Positions 17,975 to 27,156 are shown, counted from the first letter of the stretch. The stretch is DNA of 43,330 nt from Acidobacteriota bacterium (GCA_029571905.1 JAKPXU010000113.1:1-43330); one strand, 5' to 3'. Numbers and translations: made by a program. Notes: generated from the letters alone by a model not told the origin.

Positions 17975-19339
17975 ATGATAGTTTTTAAAGAGAGACAGAA
18001 AAAATTACTCTTCCCCGTCTGGGCCTCACTGTTTGTTTTGCTGCTCGGACTGTGGGCTGAACGGCTTGAGGCACAGGTTCCTGCTTTTCCCTATCCGCTT
18101 AGCCATTTTAAGCTGAGAAATGGGTTAGAGGTAATTGTTTGTGAGGATTCCACCTTGCCGGTGGTCTCGGTGGTAGTAACCTATTCCGTTGGCTCAGTTA
18201 ATGACCCGGAAAATAAGGGTGGCCTGGCCCTGATGATGCAATATTTGATGTTTCAGGGTTCACAAAATGTCGGCCCGATGCAGCATTTGATGTATATTCA
18301 GAATGCTGGAGGGGAACTTAATGCCTCCACCACTTTTGATAAAACTTTTTTTTATGAGACGGTCCCTTCCAACCAATTAAGTCTGGTCCTCTGGTTGGAA
18401 TCGGATCGAATGAATTCGCTGGAAGTGAACGAAGCTAAAGTAGCCAGAATTAAAGATCTCATGCTGGCTAACGAACAGGAACGAAACCTGCAGGAGCCAT
18501 ATGCCCGCTATTTTTTTCTGATGGATCAAATTTTATTTCCTGATTTTAGCTACGGACATTCACCTCTAGGAACAAAAGAGAGTATTAACAGCATTACAGT
18601 AGAGGATGTTCTGGCCTTTTACCGCCGCTATTATGTGCCTAACAATGCTGTAATTTGCATCAGCGGTGATATCAAGGCGCCAAAAGCCAGAGAACTGGTA
18701 GCCAGGTATTTTGAAACAATTCCTGGCGGAAATGGCGTTCCTTCTTATCCTCAAGCAGATTTCAGCTCAGTTGTATCCTCCAGAGATCAGCTAATCATTG
18801 ATCCCCTTGTTTCTACCCCGGCCTTACAGTTTGGTTTGAGGCTGGATAAACCACAACCGGAAGAAAAGCCAGTGCTCAGATTGTTTGAATATTTGCTCAT
18901 TAATGGAAAATCGAGTCGATTGTATAAGCTCCTGGTTAGCCGGGAGAGGCTGGCCCTTTATCTGAGCGGTGGGTTAGAAGATCGACGAGGTTTCACCTCG
19001 CTTAAAATATTTCTTCTGGCCAATAACCAGATTATGATTGATCGCTCGAAAAAATTGATCAGTGAAGAGCTTAATAGGTTTAAACTGGAAATGGTATCTG
19101 AGCGAGAGTTGGTCAAAGCAAAAAACAAATACCGATATGACTTCTGGAGCCAGCTAACGACGACCAACCTATCCCGAGCTTTAACTTTAAGCGAATTTTA
19201 TCTTGACCGGGGCCAGCTGCTTGATCCCGATAATGAACTGGCTGCAGTTAACAAAATCACGTCTTATTCTATTCTGACCCTGGCCAGAAAGTATCTGCAG
19301 GAAACAAAATATTGTTTTGTTACTATCTTACCCAGGTGA
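17975..19339 (+). CDS. Secreted M16-family protein 1, predicted catalytically dead
   Basis: The 454-residue product has a signal peptide (hydrophobic to about residue 28, cleavage near LEA-QVP) and the two-domain M16B fold with FKLRNGLEVIVCEDSTLPVVSVVVTYSVGS. The zinc motif HxxEH, expected in GLAHLLEHMMFKG, reads GLALMMQYLMFQG, so both His and the catalytic Glu are replaced by Leu, Tyr and Gln. The third ligand position, a Glu 76 residues later in LANEQERNLQEPYA, is kept. The protein can hardly act as a zinc protease alone. It is paired with a second M16 gene 4 bases downstream, as in two-subunit M16B systems. The start has no clear ribosome site. Confidence 0.85.
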   Translation: MIVFKERQKKLLFPVWASLFVLLLGLWAERLEAQVPAFPYPLSHFKLRNGLEVIVCEDSTLPVVSVVVTYSVGSVNDPENKGGLALMMQYLMFQGSQNVGPMQHLMYIQNAGGELNASTTFDKTFFYETVPSNQLSLVLWLESDRMNSLEVNEAKVARIKDLMLANEQERNLQEPYARYFFLMDQILFPDFSYGHSPLGTKESINSITVEDVLAFYRRYYVPNNAVICISGDIKAPKARELVARYFETIPGGNGVPSYPQADFSSVVSSRDQLIIDPLVSTPALQFGLRLDKPQPEEKPVLRLFEYLLINGKSSRLYKLLVSRERLALYLSGGLEDRRGFTSLKIFLLANNQIMIDRSKKLISEELNRFKLEMVSERELVKAKNKYRYDFWSQLTTTNLSRALTLSEFYLDRGQLLDPDNELAAVNKITSYSILTLARKYLQETKYCFVTILPR

Positions 19340-19343
19340 GCTG

Positions 19344-20819
19344 ATGAAGTTGATAGGAAGCTCTAAAAGCAAAGATTTTCTGACCGGCATATTACTGCTT
19401 TTGTTTTGTTTTTTAAGTTTACAATCACAGGAACGTTTTCGTCGTAATCCCCCCTACCCTGAACCTTTAAATTCGATAAAATTTCCACCCATCGAATCTG
19501 GCTTCCTGTCCAGTGGTTTGAGAGTGGTAACTATGACCAGGCTGAATCGTCCTTTATTTAATCTACTGATTATCGTCCAGGCTGGTGAAAATGATTCTCC
19601 TCGGCAACTCTCAGGCCTGGCCACAGTTACAGCTCAGATGTTGCTTAAAGGAACGCTATCGCTTAGTTCCCAAGCTCTGGAAGAGCGAATGGAGAGCCTC
19701 GGCCTCAGCGGCAGTATTGAGGTTAGAGCCGATTATATTCTTTATTCCTTTTCCTTCCTTGAAGAGAATCTGGAAGACTGTCTCCGTTTGATCGGTTCTC
19801 TCTTCTATGAGCCTTCTTTTTCTTCCCTCGAGCTGGCGGCAGTCAAAAGGGATTTTTATTATCAGCAGCTAGGCCGGAAGAAGGATCCGGAAAAATGTGG
19901 TTATGACTTTTTCCTGACCAGACTATTCGCTGGTTCTGGCTATAATCCCGGAGTCGTCGATGAAGATTCGATCCGGAATATAAGTCAAAAAGATGTTATC
20001 TCTTTCCACCAGCGCTTTATCCGTCCTAACAATTCTATTATTGTTCTGGATGGAAACATCAATCTGAATAATGCCAGTCTGAAAATAAGCCAGTCATTCA
20101 ACCGCTGGGTTTCTAGACCGCTGGAACGGCCTCCTGTCCCCCGGCTAAGAAACATGAATTATGAAACTGTGCTTTTCCTGGATCTACCCACACCAGATGT
20201 GTCAGTAATTATGGGTAATACCGTTTCTCCTCCGGGCAGCGATGATTATTATGCTCTTCTTGTTCTCAACCAATTGATAGGAGGGTCACCCACCAGCCGT
20301 CTTTTCCTCAACCTGAGGGAATCAAGGGGCCTGGCTTATTATGCTTTTAGCCAGCTCTCATATTTCAAAAATAATGGCCTTTTCTGGATTAGAAGTAAAA
20401 GCTCTGCTCAGTCAGTTGGCCAGGTGGTTAAAGAAATTCTGGCTCAGATGAATTCTTTGCCGGAAGAAAGGATTGACCCTCATGAACTGGAGAAAGCTAA
20501 AGCCTATCTGGCTGGCCGCTTCCCTCTGGAGAATCAGCACCCCGAGCAGATGGCTAAGAGAGTTGGTTTGCAATTTGTATTTCAGCTACCATCTGATTTC
20601 TGGAATAGATATTATGAGAATCTTCTGGTAGTTAGCAGTGAAAAAGTGCAGGAAGTGGCCCGCCAGTATCTGACCAGGCAGCCTCTGGTGGTGATCAGCG
20701 GTGATTTTCGTAGCTGCCTCGATGCGCTGGCCGATTTAAATAAAATTGAAATCTATAACGAGAAGGGTCAGCTTAAAGCAATCTGTGAAAAAGGAGTGGT
20801 TAAAAATGCAAATCGTTGA
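19344..20819 (+). CDS. Secreted M16-family protein 2, non-catalytic type
   Basis: The ATG at 19344 follows CAGGTGAGCTG and the previous stop, so I prefer it to the track's TTG at 19317; the product is 491 residues. It has a signal peptide (GILLLLFCFLSLQS) and an M16B fold. The HxxEH position reads GLATVTAQMLLKGT, without ligands, which is normal for the second subunit of heterodimeric M16B proteases. The region LRESRGLAYYAFSQLSYFKNNG retains the Arg/Tyr-containing segment seen in that subunit. It should pair with the M16 protein upstream in the periplasm. Its last 14 bases overlap the ftcD start. Confidence 0.85.
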   Translation: MKLIGSSKSKDFLTGILLLLFCFLSLQSQERFRRNPPYPEPLNSIKFPPIESGFLSSGLRVVTMTRLNRPLFNLLIIVQAGENDSPRQLSGLATVTAQMLLKGTLSLSSQALEERMESLGLSGSIEVRADYILYSFSFLEENLEDCLRLIGSLFYEPSFSSLELAAVKRDFYYQQLGRKKDPEKCGYDFFLTRLFAGSGYNPGVVDEDSIRNISQKDVISFHQRFIRPNNSIIVLDGNINLNNASLKISQSFNRWVSRPLERPPVPRLRNMNYETVLFLDLPTPDVSVIMGNTVSPPGSDDYYALLVLNQLIGGSPTSRLFLNLRESRGLAYYAFSQLSYFKNNGLFWIRSKSSAQSVGQVVKEILAQMNSLPEERIDPHELEKAKAYLAGRFPLENQHPEQMAKRVGLQFVFQLPSDFWNRYYENLLVVSSEKVQEVARQYLTRQPLVVISGDFRSCLDALADLNKIEIYNEKGQLKAICEKGVVKNANR

Positions 20820-22482
20820 ATGTGTGCCTAATTTTAGTGAAGGCCGGGACCGACAAAAGATTGAGGCTATAGTCAGGGAAATCGAAAGTACACCAGGGGT
20901 AAAACTGCTTGATGTCGATCCGGGAGAAGCGACCAACCGGACAGTCGTCACTTTTATTGGCCCGCCGGAAACTGTCAAAGAGGCAGCCTACAAAGCTATT
21001 AAGAAAGCGGCCGAGCTGATTGATATGAGACAGCATAAGGGAGCCCATCCCAGGATTGGAGCGACTGACGTCTGTCCTTTTGTTCCAGTGTCTGAAGTTA
21101 CTATGGAAGATTGCGTCCGCCTGGCTAATGAACTGGCTAAAAGAGTAGCCGACGAATTGAAAATACCAGTTTATCTGTACGAGGAAGCAGCCAGGAAACC
21201 AGAAAGAAAAAATCTGGCCAATATCAGACAGGGAGAATATGAAGGATTAGCTGAAAAATTAAAAGACCCTCAATGGGCGCCTGATTATGGTGAGCCAGTA
21301 TTTAATCCGTCAGCTGGAGCGACAATCATCGGGGCCAGAGAATTCTTGATTGCCTACAATATAAATCTAAATACCAGAGACAGAAAAATTGCCCAGGAAA
21401 TTGCTTCTTATTTGCGAGAAAGTGGAAGAATAAAAAAGGATAAAAATGGTCAAATTGTTTATGACCGACAGGGGCAACCGGTGAGGATCCCGGGAAAATT
21501 CAAAGCAGTTAAAGCTGTTGGCTGGTACATTGATGAGTATCAAATTGCTCAGATTTCTATCAATCTGACCAACTATAAGATTACCCCACCTCATCTGGTC
21601 TTTGATGAAGCCTGCCGATTAGCTCAAAAAATGGGGGTCAGGGTCACTGGCAGTGAGCTGGTTGGACTTATCCCGAAGGAAGCCCTGCTGATGGCTGGAG
21701 GCCACTATCTGGAAAAGCAGGGTAAGAGTCCTGGCCTGCCTGAGAAAGAATTAATCCGGCTGGCAGTCAGATCTCTTGGTTTAAATGATATTGTGCCTTT
21801 TGATCCTGCCAAAAAGATAATTGAATATCAGTTTCCGGCACCAGCCATTTTAACTGAGCTTAAGCTGAGGGATTTCATTGATGAGCTGTCCATGGATACT
21901 CCAACCCCGGGAGGTGGTAGTGCTGCTGCTCTGTGCGGTGGTCTGTCAGCTGCTCTGTCTGCGATGGTAGCTAATCTGACTGTTGGGAAAAAAGATTATG
22001 AAACTCAAACTGAGCTTATGAAATCAACAGCAGTCAGATGTCAGAAATTAAAAGCAGAACTACTGCTGGCTGTCGATGAGGACAGCCGGGCTTTTAACCA
22101 GGTGTTGGAGGCCTTTCGCCTGCCACGGGGAACAGCTGAACAGGTTAAAGAAAGAGAGGAAGCAATTGAAAAAGCCAATAAGGAAGCGACTCGAGTCCCA
22201 CTGTCTGTTCTTGAAAAATCAGTCGAATTGGCTACTCTGGCCGCCCAGGTGGTAGCTTCAGGCTTTAAGAATTCTGTGAGTGATGCAGGGGTAGCCGGTC
22301 TGACGGCCAGAACCTGTGGCCTGGGGGCTTATTACAATGTCAAAATCAACCTGCCTGGCCTTAAAGATGAAACTTTTAAGGAGAAGACACTGAATCAGGC
22401 AGAAAAGCTCAAACGTCAACTGGATAGAGAAGTAGCTAAAATTGAGAAACTCATGGATCAATACCTGAATTCAGGAAAATAA
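20806..22482 (+). CDS. ftcD: Bifunctional glutamate formimidoyltransferase / formimidotetrahydrofolate cyclodeaminase
   Basis: I start at ATG 20806 (MQIVECVPNFSEG), preceded by AAGGAGTGG, rather than the track's 20 codons of upstream sequence; this gives 558 residues. Residues 1 to about 330 are the formiminotransferase, with HKGAHPRIGATDVCPF carrying the catalytic His81. From about 350 a linker leads into the cyclodeaminase, LRDFIDELSMDTPTPGGGSAAA. It moves the formimino group of N-formimino-glutamate (from histidine breakdown) to tetrahydrofolate and closes it to methenyl-THF with release of ammonia. The fusion is best known in animals and occurs in some bacteria; many carry two genes. No hut gene is nearby. 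Confidence 0.93.
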   Translation: MQIVECVPNFSEGRDRQKIEAIVREIESTPGVKLLDVDPGEATNRTVVTFIGPPETVKEAAYKAIKKAAELIDMRQHKGAHPRIGATDVCPFVPVSEVTMEDCVRLANELAKRVADELKIPVYLYEEAARKPERKNLANIRQGEYEGLAEKLKDPQWAPDYGEPVFNPSAGATIIGAREFLIAYNINLNTRDRKIAQEIASYLRESGRIKKDKNGQIVYDRQGQPVRIPGKFKAVKAVGWYIDEYQIAQISINLTNYKITPPHLVFDEACRLAQKMGVRVTGSELVGLIPKEALLMAGGHYLEKQGKSPGLPEKELIRLAVRSLGLNDIVPFDPAKKIIEYQFPAPAILTELKLRDFIDELSMDTPTPGGGSAAALCGGLSAALSAMVANLTVGKKDYETQTELMKSTAVRCQKLKAELLLAVDEDSRAFNQVLEAFRLPRGTAEQVKEREEAIEKANKEATRVPLSVLEKSVELATLAAQVVASGFKNSVSDAGVAGLTARTCGLGAYYNVKINLPGLKDETFKEKTLNQAEKLKRQLDREVAKIEKLMDQYLNSGK

Positions 22483-22517
22483 CTTTAGCAGCAGTTTTAA
22501 TTGAGTATTTTTGCTGA

Positions 22518-23336
22518 TTATTTTTTTAAGGAGGTAGCCAGATTTTTGCCGCCCACGGTCGCCAGGAAAATGCCTATAGACAGAAAGACAATGCTAGCCG
22601 AGGCCGGCAAATCGAGCGCATAGGATAAAACAATCCCAGCCATGATAGCCAACAGGCTGAAAAGGCTACTTAAAACCAGCGTCTGGCGAAAGCTCCTGGC
22701 CAACTGAAGAGCAGCGGCAGCCGGGACAACAGTTAAAGCTGAAACCAGCAAGAGGCCAACAATCCTTAAACCCAGAACAACTGTAATGGCAGTCAAAATA
22801 ACCAGAATTTTATCCAGGCTGCTCACCTTCACCCCGGCCACCAGGGCCGTTTCCCGATCAAAAGTCATATAAAGCAACTGGTGGTAGTTAGCCAAAATTA
22901 AAATCGTCACCATTAAAGCCAGGATAATTGATAGCCAGACTTCCACCGACGAGATAGCCAGAATATCACCAAAGAGGTAACCCATCAATTCGACGCCGAA
23001 ATTCATCCTTAATGACACCAAGAAAATAGCCAGGGCCATGCCACCGCTGGCCAGGATGGCCAGGGCTGCATCGCCGGGCAAACTGGCCTGTTTTTTTAAT
23101 TTTAAGATGAAAATTGAACCAATGACACAAATAATCAGCGAAACAATCAAAGGCAGGAAATTCAGTACCAGCCCCAGGGCAATTCCGGCAAAGGCCAGGT
23201 GAGACAATCCATGACTGATCATGGAATCCTGACGCAGAATCAGAAAAACACCCAGTAAGCCACAGGCCACGGCCAGAAAGCTACCGGCCAGAATAGCTCG
23301 CCAGAAAAAACCTGAAGTTAACACACCTGATAGCAT
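22518..23336 (-). CDS. znuB: Metal ABC transporter permease, ZnuB-like
   Basis: The 272-residue ABC-3 family membrane protein has about eight hydrophobic segments and the family stretch RQDSMISHGLSHLAFAGIALG near the start, followed by VGLLLVSALTVVPAAAALQLARSF near residue 195. It forms the membrane channel of a zinc or manganese importer. It is the last gene of the minus-strand set, 18 bases after the ATPase, with AGGAAG as ribosome site. Confidence 0.88.
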   Translation of the reverse strand: MLSGVLTSGFFWRAILAGSFLAVACGLLGVFLILRQDSMISHGLSHLAFAGIALGLVLNFLPLIVSLIICVIGSIFILKLKKQASLPGDAALAILASGGMALAIFLVSLRMNFGVELMGYLFGDILAISSVEVWLSIILALMVTILILANYHQLLYMTFDRETALVAGVKVSSLDKILVILTAITVVLGLRIVGLLLVSALTVVPAAAALQLARSFRQTLVLSSLFSLLAIMAGIVLSYALDLPASASIVFLSIGIFLATVGGKNLATSLKK

Positions 23337-23354
23337 CTGATTTTCTTCCTATCC

Positions 23355-24143
23355 TTAATGTTGATGCATGACCAGATGATGACCGTCAGCCAGCAGTTCC
23401 TTGAAGGCGGCTGACTGACAGAATTCTTCATGGCGGCCATGATATATTAATTTTCGATTTAAACAGGCTACCTGATTAATATGCTTGTTGACCAGCCCGT
23501 AGTCATGGGTGACAACAGCAATCGTTAGTCCATAATCATGATTTAATTTACCGAGAAGATCATAAAAATTTTCCTGAGTTTGATGATCAACACCGGTCGT
23601 TGGCTCATCCAGCAACATAACTTCAGGCTCCGCAGCCAGAGCCCTGGCAATCAGCACCCTCTGCTGCTGGCCGCCTGATAAAGTCGTCATCAGCCTCTTC
23701 TGGTAGCCAGCCAGACCGACCAGACGCAGTACATGCTCGACCCTTTCTTTTCGCCAGCCAGTCGGCCTATCTTTCATCTGACGACTGGCATACAGACTGG
23801 AGGTGATCACTTCTTCCACCGTGATGGGAAATTTGGACTCAAGATGAGTTGCGTTTTGCTGGATATAGGCCACTTTATACCAATCTTCAAATTCCTCAAT
23901 TCCCTGTCCGAAAAGAAAAACCTGACCCGCCTGGGGCTTAAGTAGTCCCACCATAATCTTCAACAGAGTTGTCTTACCAGATCCATTTGGACCGATCATA
24001 GCCAGGAAATCAGCCCGCTGGATAGAGAGATTAATATCTTCGAGGATAAGCGGACCATCATAGCTGAAATAAACTGACTCGACTTTAATGACTTCTTTGC
24101 TTTTATCCAGCTCGTCCTGAGTTTCAATAAGCTTGCTGGCCAC
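23355..24143 (-). CDS. znuC: Metal ABC transporter ATPase, ZnuC-like
   Basis: The 262-residue ATPase has Walker [11 protein letters not shown]-loop YIQQNATHL, signature LSGGQQQR, Walker [13 protein letters not shown] and the H-loop VTHD. It powers the ZnuB permease. The start is GTG, with GAGGGAC 6 bases upstream, overlapping the end of the binding-protein gene by 20 bases. The C-terminal tail ends in HHLVMHQH, a His-rich end that might sense metal. Confidence 0.9.
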   Translation of the reverse strand: MASKLIETQDELDKSKEVIKVESVYFSYDGPLILEDINLSIQRADFLAMIGPNGSGKTTLLKIMVGLLKPQAGQVFLFGQGIEEFEDWYKVAYIQQNATHLESKFPITVEEVITSSLYASRQMKDRPTGWRKERVEHVLRLVGLAGYQKRLMTTLSGGQQQRVLIARALAAEPEVMLLDEPTTGVDHQTQENFYDLLGKLNHDYGLTIAVVTHDYGLVNKHINQVACLNRKLIYHGRHEEFCQSAAFKELLADGHHLVMHQH

Positions 24144-25041
24144 AGCCTAGTCCCTCAATTAATATTTTGAGATTTTCTTCCATCAGACTTAAAAAGGACT
24201 TTTTCTGTTTGATTTCATCTTTACTCAGATTGACTCCAGTGGACAGCCGGTAAAGCTTTGTGCCTGTTTCTCTGGCGATTTCTCTGGCATATTCAGCTGG
24301 CGCAGAGCTTTCATAAAAAATAGACTTGATTTGTCTGGCCCTGATCAGATTTATAACCTCCTGCCAGCGACGAGGCGTAGGTTGAGCCTCAGGATTGCGT
24401 CCGGTTAGAGCAATCTGATTCAATTTATAGCGAGCAGCCAGATAGCCGAAGGCCTGATGTCCGGCTATGACCAGATCAGAAGACTGGCAGGAAGCTAAGT
24501 TTTTCTGATATTGGTTGTCAAGCCAGCTTAGCTTCTCCACCAGAACCTGACCATTTTTTCTATAACTATCTGCCCGACCCGGGTTCAACCGAGCTAAGAC
24601 TTCAGTTATTTTCTTGACCAACAGCTGGTCAGCTTCGAAGTCAAGCCACAAATGGGGATCTTCAGTTCTATGATCGGCATAGGCGCTATTTTTTTTTATT
24701 ACCTCGGTAAAGCTGATGACAACCAGCTCCTTAGTCTCAAGACTGTTCAGGATCCTGTCCAGCCAGGGCTCGAGATTACTGCCTATCCTGATCAAAAGGC
24801 TGGCCGACCTCAATTTAGCCAGATCTGAGGGCCGCAATTGAAAATCATGAACTTCAGCTGAAGTTGGAATTAATTGATAAACTTCGTCCTGGCCTCCAGT
24901 AATCTCTCGAGTCAATTCAGTAAGAGGAAAAATGGTGGTAACAATGAGCAAATCAGGCTCGGCTGCCTGGCCAATCCGGGAAAGGACGGCACCCAGGAGG
25001 ATCAATAATAATACGATCAAAAACTTTAATCTGTTTTTCAT
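24124..25041 (-). CDS. znuA: Zinc/manganese ABC transporter substrate-binding protein, ZnuA-like
   Basis: The track starts at a GTG (25044) immediately before an ATG at 25041; I use the ATG. The protein has a signal peptide ending near GQAA. Cluster 9 (A-1) binding-protein features include [17 protein letters not shown], the ligands His66 ([11 protein letters not shown]), His131 (EDPHLWLD) and His196 ([10 protein letters not shown]), counted from the GTG. A His at the third site favours zinc over manganese, where Glu is usual. The long His-rich loop of E. coli ZnuA is missing, with only [10 protein letters not shown] in its place. The ribosome site is poor. The operon order is znuA-znuC-znuB. 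Confidence 0.88.
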   Translation of the reverse strand: MKNRLKFLIVLLLILLGAVLSRIGQAAEPDLLIVTTIFPLTELTREITGGQDEVYQLIPTSAEVHDFQLRPSDLAKLRSASLLIRIGSNLEPWLDRILNSLETKELVVISFTEVIKKNSAYADHRTEDPHLWLDFEADQLLVKKITEVLARLNPGRADSYRKNGQVLVEKLSWLDNQYQKNLASCQSSDLVIAGHQAFGYLAARYKLNQIALTGRNPEAQPTPRRWQEVINLIRARQIKSIFYESSAPAEYAREIARETGTKLYRLSTGVNLSKDEIKQKKSFLSLMEENLKILIEGLGCGQQAY

Positions 25042-25072
25042 CACCGATCACATCTTGCGGCCATTAAAAGTC

Positions 25073-25102
25073 TTGAAAACGTCTATTTATTAAAGATATT
25101 AT
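25073..25102 (+). promoter_or_regulatory. Promoter for pepD
   Basis: TTGAAA, an 18-base spacer and TATTAT, each one base off consensus. It faces the znuA promoter, and the two -10 boxes occupy the same bases on opposite strands, so the two genes cannot easily be initiated at once. Confidence 0.5.
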
Positions 25103-25106
25103 AGCA
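25098..25106 (-). promoter_or_regulatory. Extended -10 promoter for znuABC
   Basis: The minus strand reads TGC-TATAAT, a perfect extended -10, 56 bases before the znuA ATG. The -35 (TTGGTG at a 15-base spacer) is weak. I see no convincing Zur-type palindrome. Confidence 0.5.
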
Positions 25107-25134
25107 TAGTAGTAAATTCACCAAGGAGTTAAAT

Positions 25135-26586
25135 ATGCCAAATGAAATTACTTCCTTAAAACCGGAAAAAATCTGGAAACATTTTTCTGATTTGCTTAAG
25201 ATTCCGCACTGCTCCGGTCACGAACAGGCCCTGGCTGATTATATCTGCCAGCTGGCTGCAGACTGGAATCTTGAATATCAGAAAGATCGAGCTGGTAATG
25301 TTCTGGTGAGATTGCCAGCTACCCCCGGTCACGAGCAGGCACCAGGTATTATTCTTCAAGCCCATCTTGACATGGTGTGTGAAAAAAACTCTGATGTTCA
25401 ACACGATTTCAAGCATGATCCGATTCGGGCAGTAATTGATGGTGATTGGGTAAAAGCCAGCGGCACCAGTCTGGGATCCGATAATGGTATTGGAGTAGCT
25501 ACCTGTTTGGCCGTCATGGAGGACAGAAACCTGGTCCATGGGCCGGTTGAGTGCTTGTTTACAGTTGATGAGGAGACCGGTTTAACTGGCGCCTATCAGC
25601 TAAAAAAAGGTCTGCTGAAGGGAGAGATACTGCTCAATCTGGACAGCGAAGATGAAGGCACTTTTACCATCGGCTGTGCTGGTGGGGCTGATTCTGAACT
25701 CAGTCTCCCCGTTGAGCGTAAAGGACGAAAAGGCAGAAATTTTTTGCAGGTCAGTTTAAAAGGTCTGCGTGGAGGACATTCTGGTCTGGACATTAATTTA
25801 GGGCGCGGCAACGCCATTAAGCTGCTGGCCAGGTTGCTGGCTGAAGCTTCCTCCAAATTTAAATTTGAGCTGGTTTCCTTTAATGGTGGAAGTAAAAGAA
25901 ATGCTATCCCGAGGGAGGCTGTGGCCATCCTGTCTCTTGGAGCTGGACAGGAAAAGGGTTTAAGTCAACAACTGAAAAAATCTTTTGCAGCTATTAAGTT
26001 TGAATACCGGGTGACTGAACCTGGAATGAAACTGGAAATTAAAAAGACAGCAGACAGTGGCTTCCCTCTGGCGGCTGATTCTCAAGCGAAACTTTTGAAT
26101 CTAATTCTGGTCCTACCCCATGGTGTCATCAGCCTGCATCCTGAAATCAGTGGTCTGGTAGAAACCTCTTCCAATCTGGCTATAGTGGAAACACTCGATA
26201 AGAAAGTGAAGATTGTCTGCAACAGCCGCAGTTCTGTCGGCTCTGCCCTGGAGGCGGTCAGGCTGGTAATCAGGTCCTGCGCGGCCTTAGCTGAAGCCAA
26301 AATTACTCAGCCCGATGGGTATCCGGCCTGGACACCAGACTTAAAATCTCCCCTGCTGCAGAGAATGATTGAAATTTACCGGCATCTGTTTGGTAAGGAG
26401 CCAGAAGTTAAAGCAGTCCATGCCGGTTTGGAATGCGGCATTATTGGCGAAAAATATCCTGATCTGGATATGATTTCAATTGGTCCAACCATCCGTTACC
26501 CGCATTCTCCTGAGGAAAAGGTCAGCATATCATCAGTCAAAAAATTCTGGCAACTGGTAGTCGAGACACTCAAGGAATTGGCTTAG
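25135..26586 (+). CDS. pepD: Aminoacyl-histidine dipeptidase / cytosol non-specific dipeptidase (M20C)
   Basis: The 483-residue cytosolic enzyme cleaves dipeptides such as carnosine and many unblocked ones. M20C features are QAHLDMVCEKN (His and Asp metal or support residues), GTSLGSDNGIGVA (bridging Asp), VDEETGLTGA (the catalytic Glu and its neighbour), NLDSEDEG, GLRGGHSGLDINLGRGNAI (dimer or lid His) and a C-terminal HAGLECGIIG with metal-binding His. Length fits the 480-residue PepD family. The start follows AAGGAGTT. In a peptide fermenter it would finish the breakdown of imported oligopeptides, with the M24 aminopeptidase nearby. Confidence 0.94.
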   Translation: MPNEITSLKPEKIWKHFSDLLKIPHCSGHEQALADYICQLAADWNLEYQKDRAGNVLVRLPATPGHEQAPGIILQAHLDMVCEKNSDVQHDFKHDPIRAVIDGDWVKASGTSLGSDNGIGVATCLAVMEDRNLVHGPVECLFTVDEETGLTGAYQLKKGLLKGEILLNLDSEDEGTFTIGCAGGADSELSLPVERKGRKGRNFLQVSLKGLRGGHSGLDINLGRGNAIKLLARLLAEASSKFKFELVSFNGGSKRNAIPREAVAILSLGAGQEKGLSQQLKKSFAAIKFEYRVTEPGMKLEIKKTADSGFPLAADSQAKLLNLILVLPHGVISLHPEISGLVETSSNLAIVETLDKKVKIVCNSRSSVGSALEAVRLVIRSCAALAEAKITQPDGYPAWTPDLKSPLLQRMIEIYRHLFGKEPEVKAVHAGLECGIIGEKYPDLDMISIGPTIRYPHSPEEKVSISSVKKFWQLVVETLKELA

Positions 26587-26606
26587 ATTAAGAAAAGAAA
26601 AAAATT

Positions 26607-26699
26607 ATGAAGCGAAGAAACTTTATCTATCTGCTGGCTGGTTTTCTGGCCGTGGCCAGGATAAAGGTCTGGCCAGCCAAACAATTGAGGAGTGATAAC
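26607..26699 (+). other. In-frame upstream extension of ridA resembling a Tat signal peptide
   Basis: These 31 codons read MKRRNFIYLLAGFLAVARIKVWPA then a short linker, joined in frame to the ridA start at 26700. The RRNFI motif and hydrophobic stretch resemble a twin-arginine signal, although the position -3 before WPA is a Trp, which is unusual for a cleavage site. The ATG at 26607 has only a purine-rich AAGAAAAG region as ribosome site. It may be translated as a second, exported form of RidA or may be untranslated leader. Confidence 0.4.
26687..26692 (+). promoter_or_regulatory. Ribosome binding site deciding the ridA start
   Basis: GAGGAG with a 7-base gap to the ATG at 26700. This is far better than anything before the upstream ATG at 26607, and it lies inside the upstream in-frame extension. 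Confidence 0.6.
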
Positions 26700-27083
26700 A
26701 TGAGAAAAGCTATCAAGACAGATCAAGCACCCAGGGCTATTGGGCCCTATTCTCAGGGTATAATGGCTGGAGGCTTGATCTTTGTTTCTGGACAAATTCC
26801 CCTTGATCCAATTAAGGGAGAAATAGTCGGGCAGACCATAGAAGAACAAGCTCATCAGGTTTTTAAAAATCTCCGAGCTATTCTGGAGGCTGCTGGCAGT
26901 TCCCTTAATGAGGTAGTAAAGGCTACGGTCTATCTAGCCGATATGAATGACTTCAGCCGGATGAATGAGGTCTATGCCCGATATTTTTCAGAGCCCTATC
27001 CAGCGCGGGCTGCTTTTCAGGTAGCTAAGTTGCCACGAGAGGCAAAAATCGAAGTAGAAGTTATAGCTCTGGCTGAGGCTTAG
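26700..27083 (+). CDS. ridA: RidA family 2-iminobutanoate/2-iminopropanoate deaminase
   Basis: The preferred ATG at 26700 has GAGGAG 7 bases upstream and gives a normal-size 127-residue RidA (MRKAIKTDQAPRAIGPYSQGI). Family features are the N-terminal APRAIGPYSQ, VSGQIPLDP and the C-terminal YPARAAFQVAKLPREAKIEVEVIALA, which contains the conserved Arg that binds the imine carboxylate. It hydrolyses reactive enamines and imines released by PLP enzymes, fitting a cell with much amino-acid turnover. It lies 20 bases from the pepD stop if the long form starts at 26607, 113 if not. The track's long form is treated separately. Confidence 0.9.
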   Translation: MRKAIKTDQAPRAIGPYSQGIMAGGLIFVSGQIPLDPIKGEIVGQTIEEQAHQVFKNLRAILEAAGSSLNEVVKATVYLADMNDFSRMNEVYARYFSEPYPARAAFQVAKLPREAKIEVEVIALAEA

Positions 27084-27128
27084 ACTGTTCCTGTTATAAA
27101 ATAATAATATTGTTTTCTTCTTGACGGC

Positions 27129-27156
27129 TTAACAAAACATTTTAGTGCTGTATAAT
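27129..27156 (+). promoter_or_regulatory. Promoter for the FmdB zinc-ribbon gene
   Basis: TTAACA, a 16-base spacer and TATAAT. The ATG lies 17 bases after the -10, with GAGGT in between. Confidence 0.6.
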
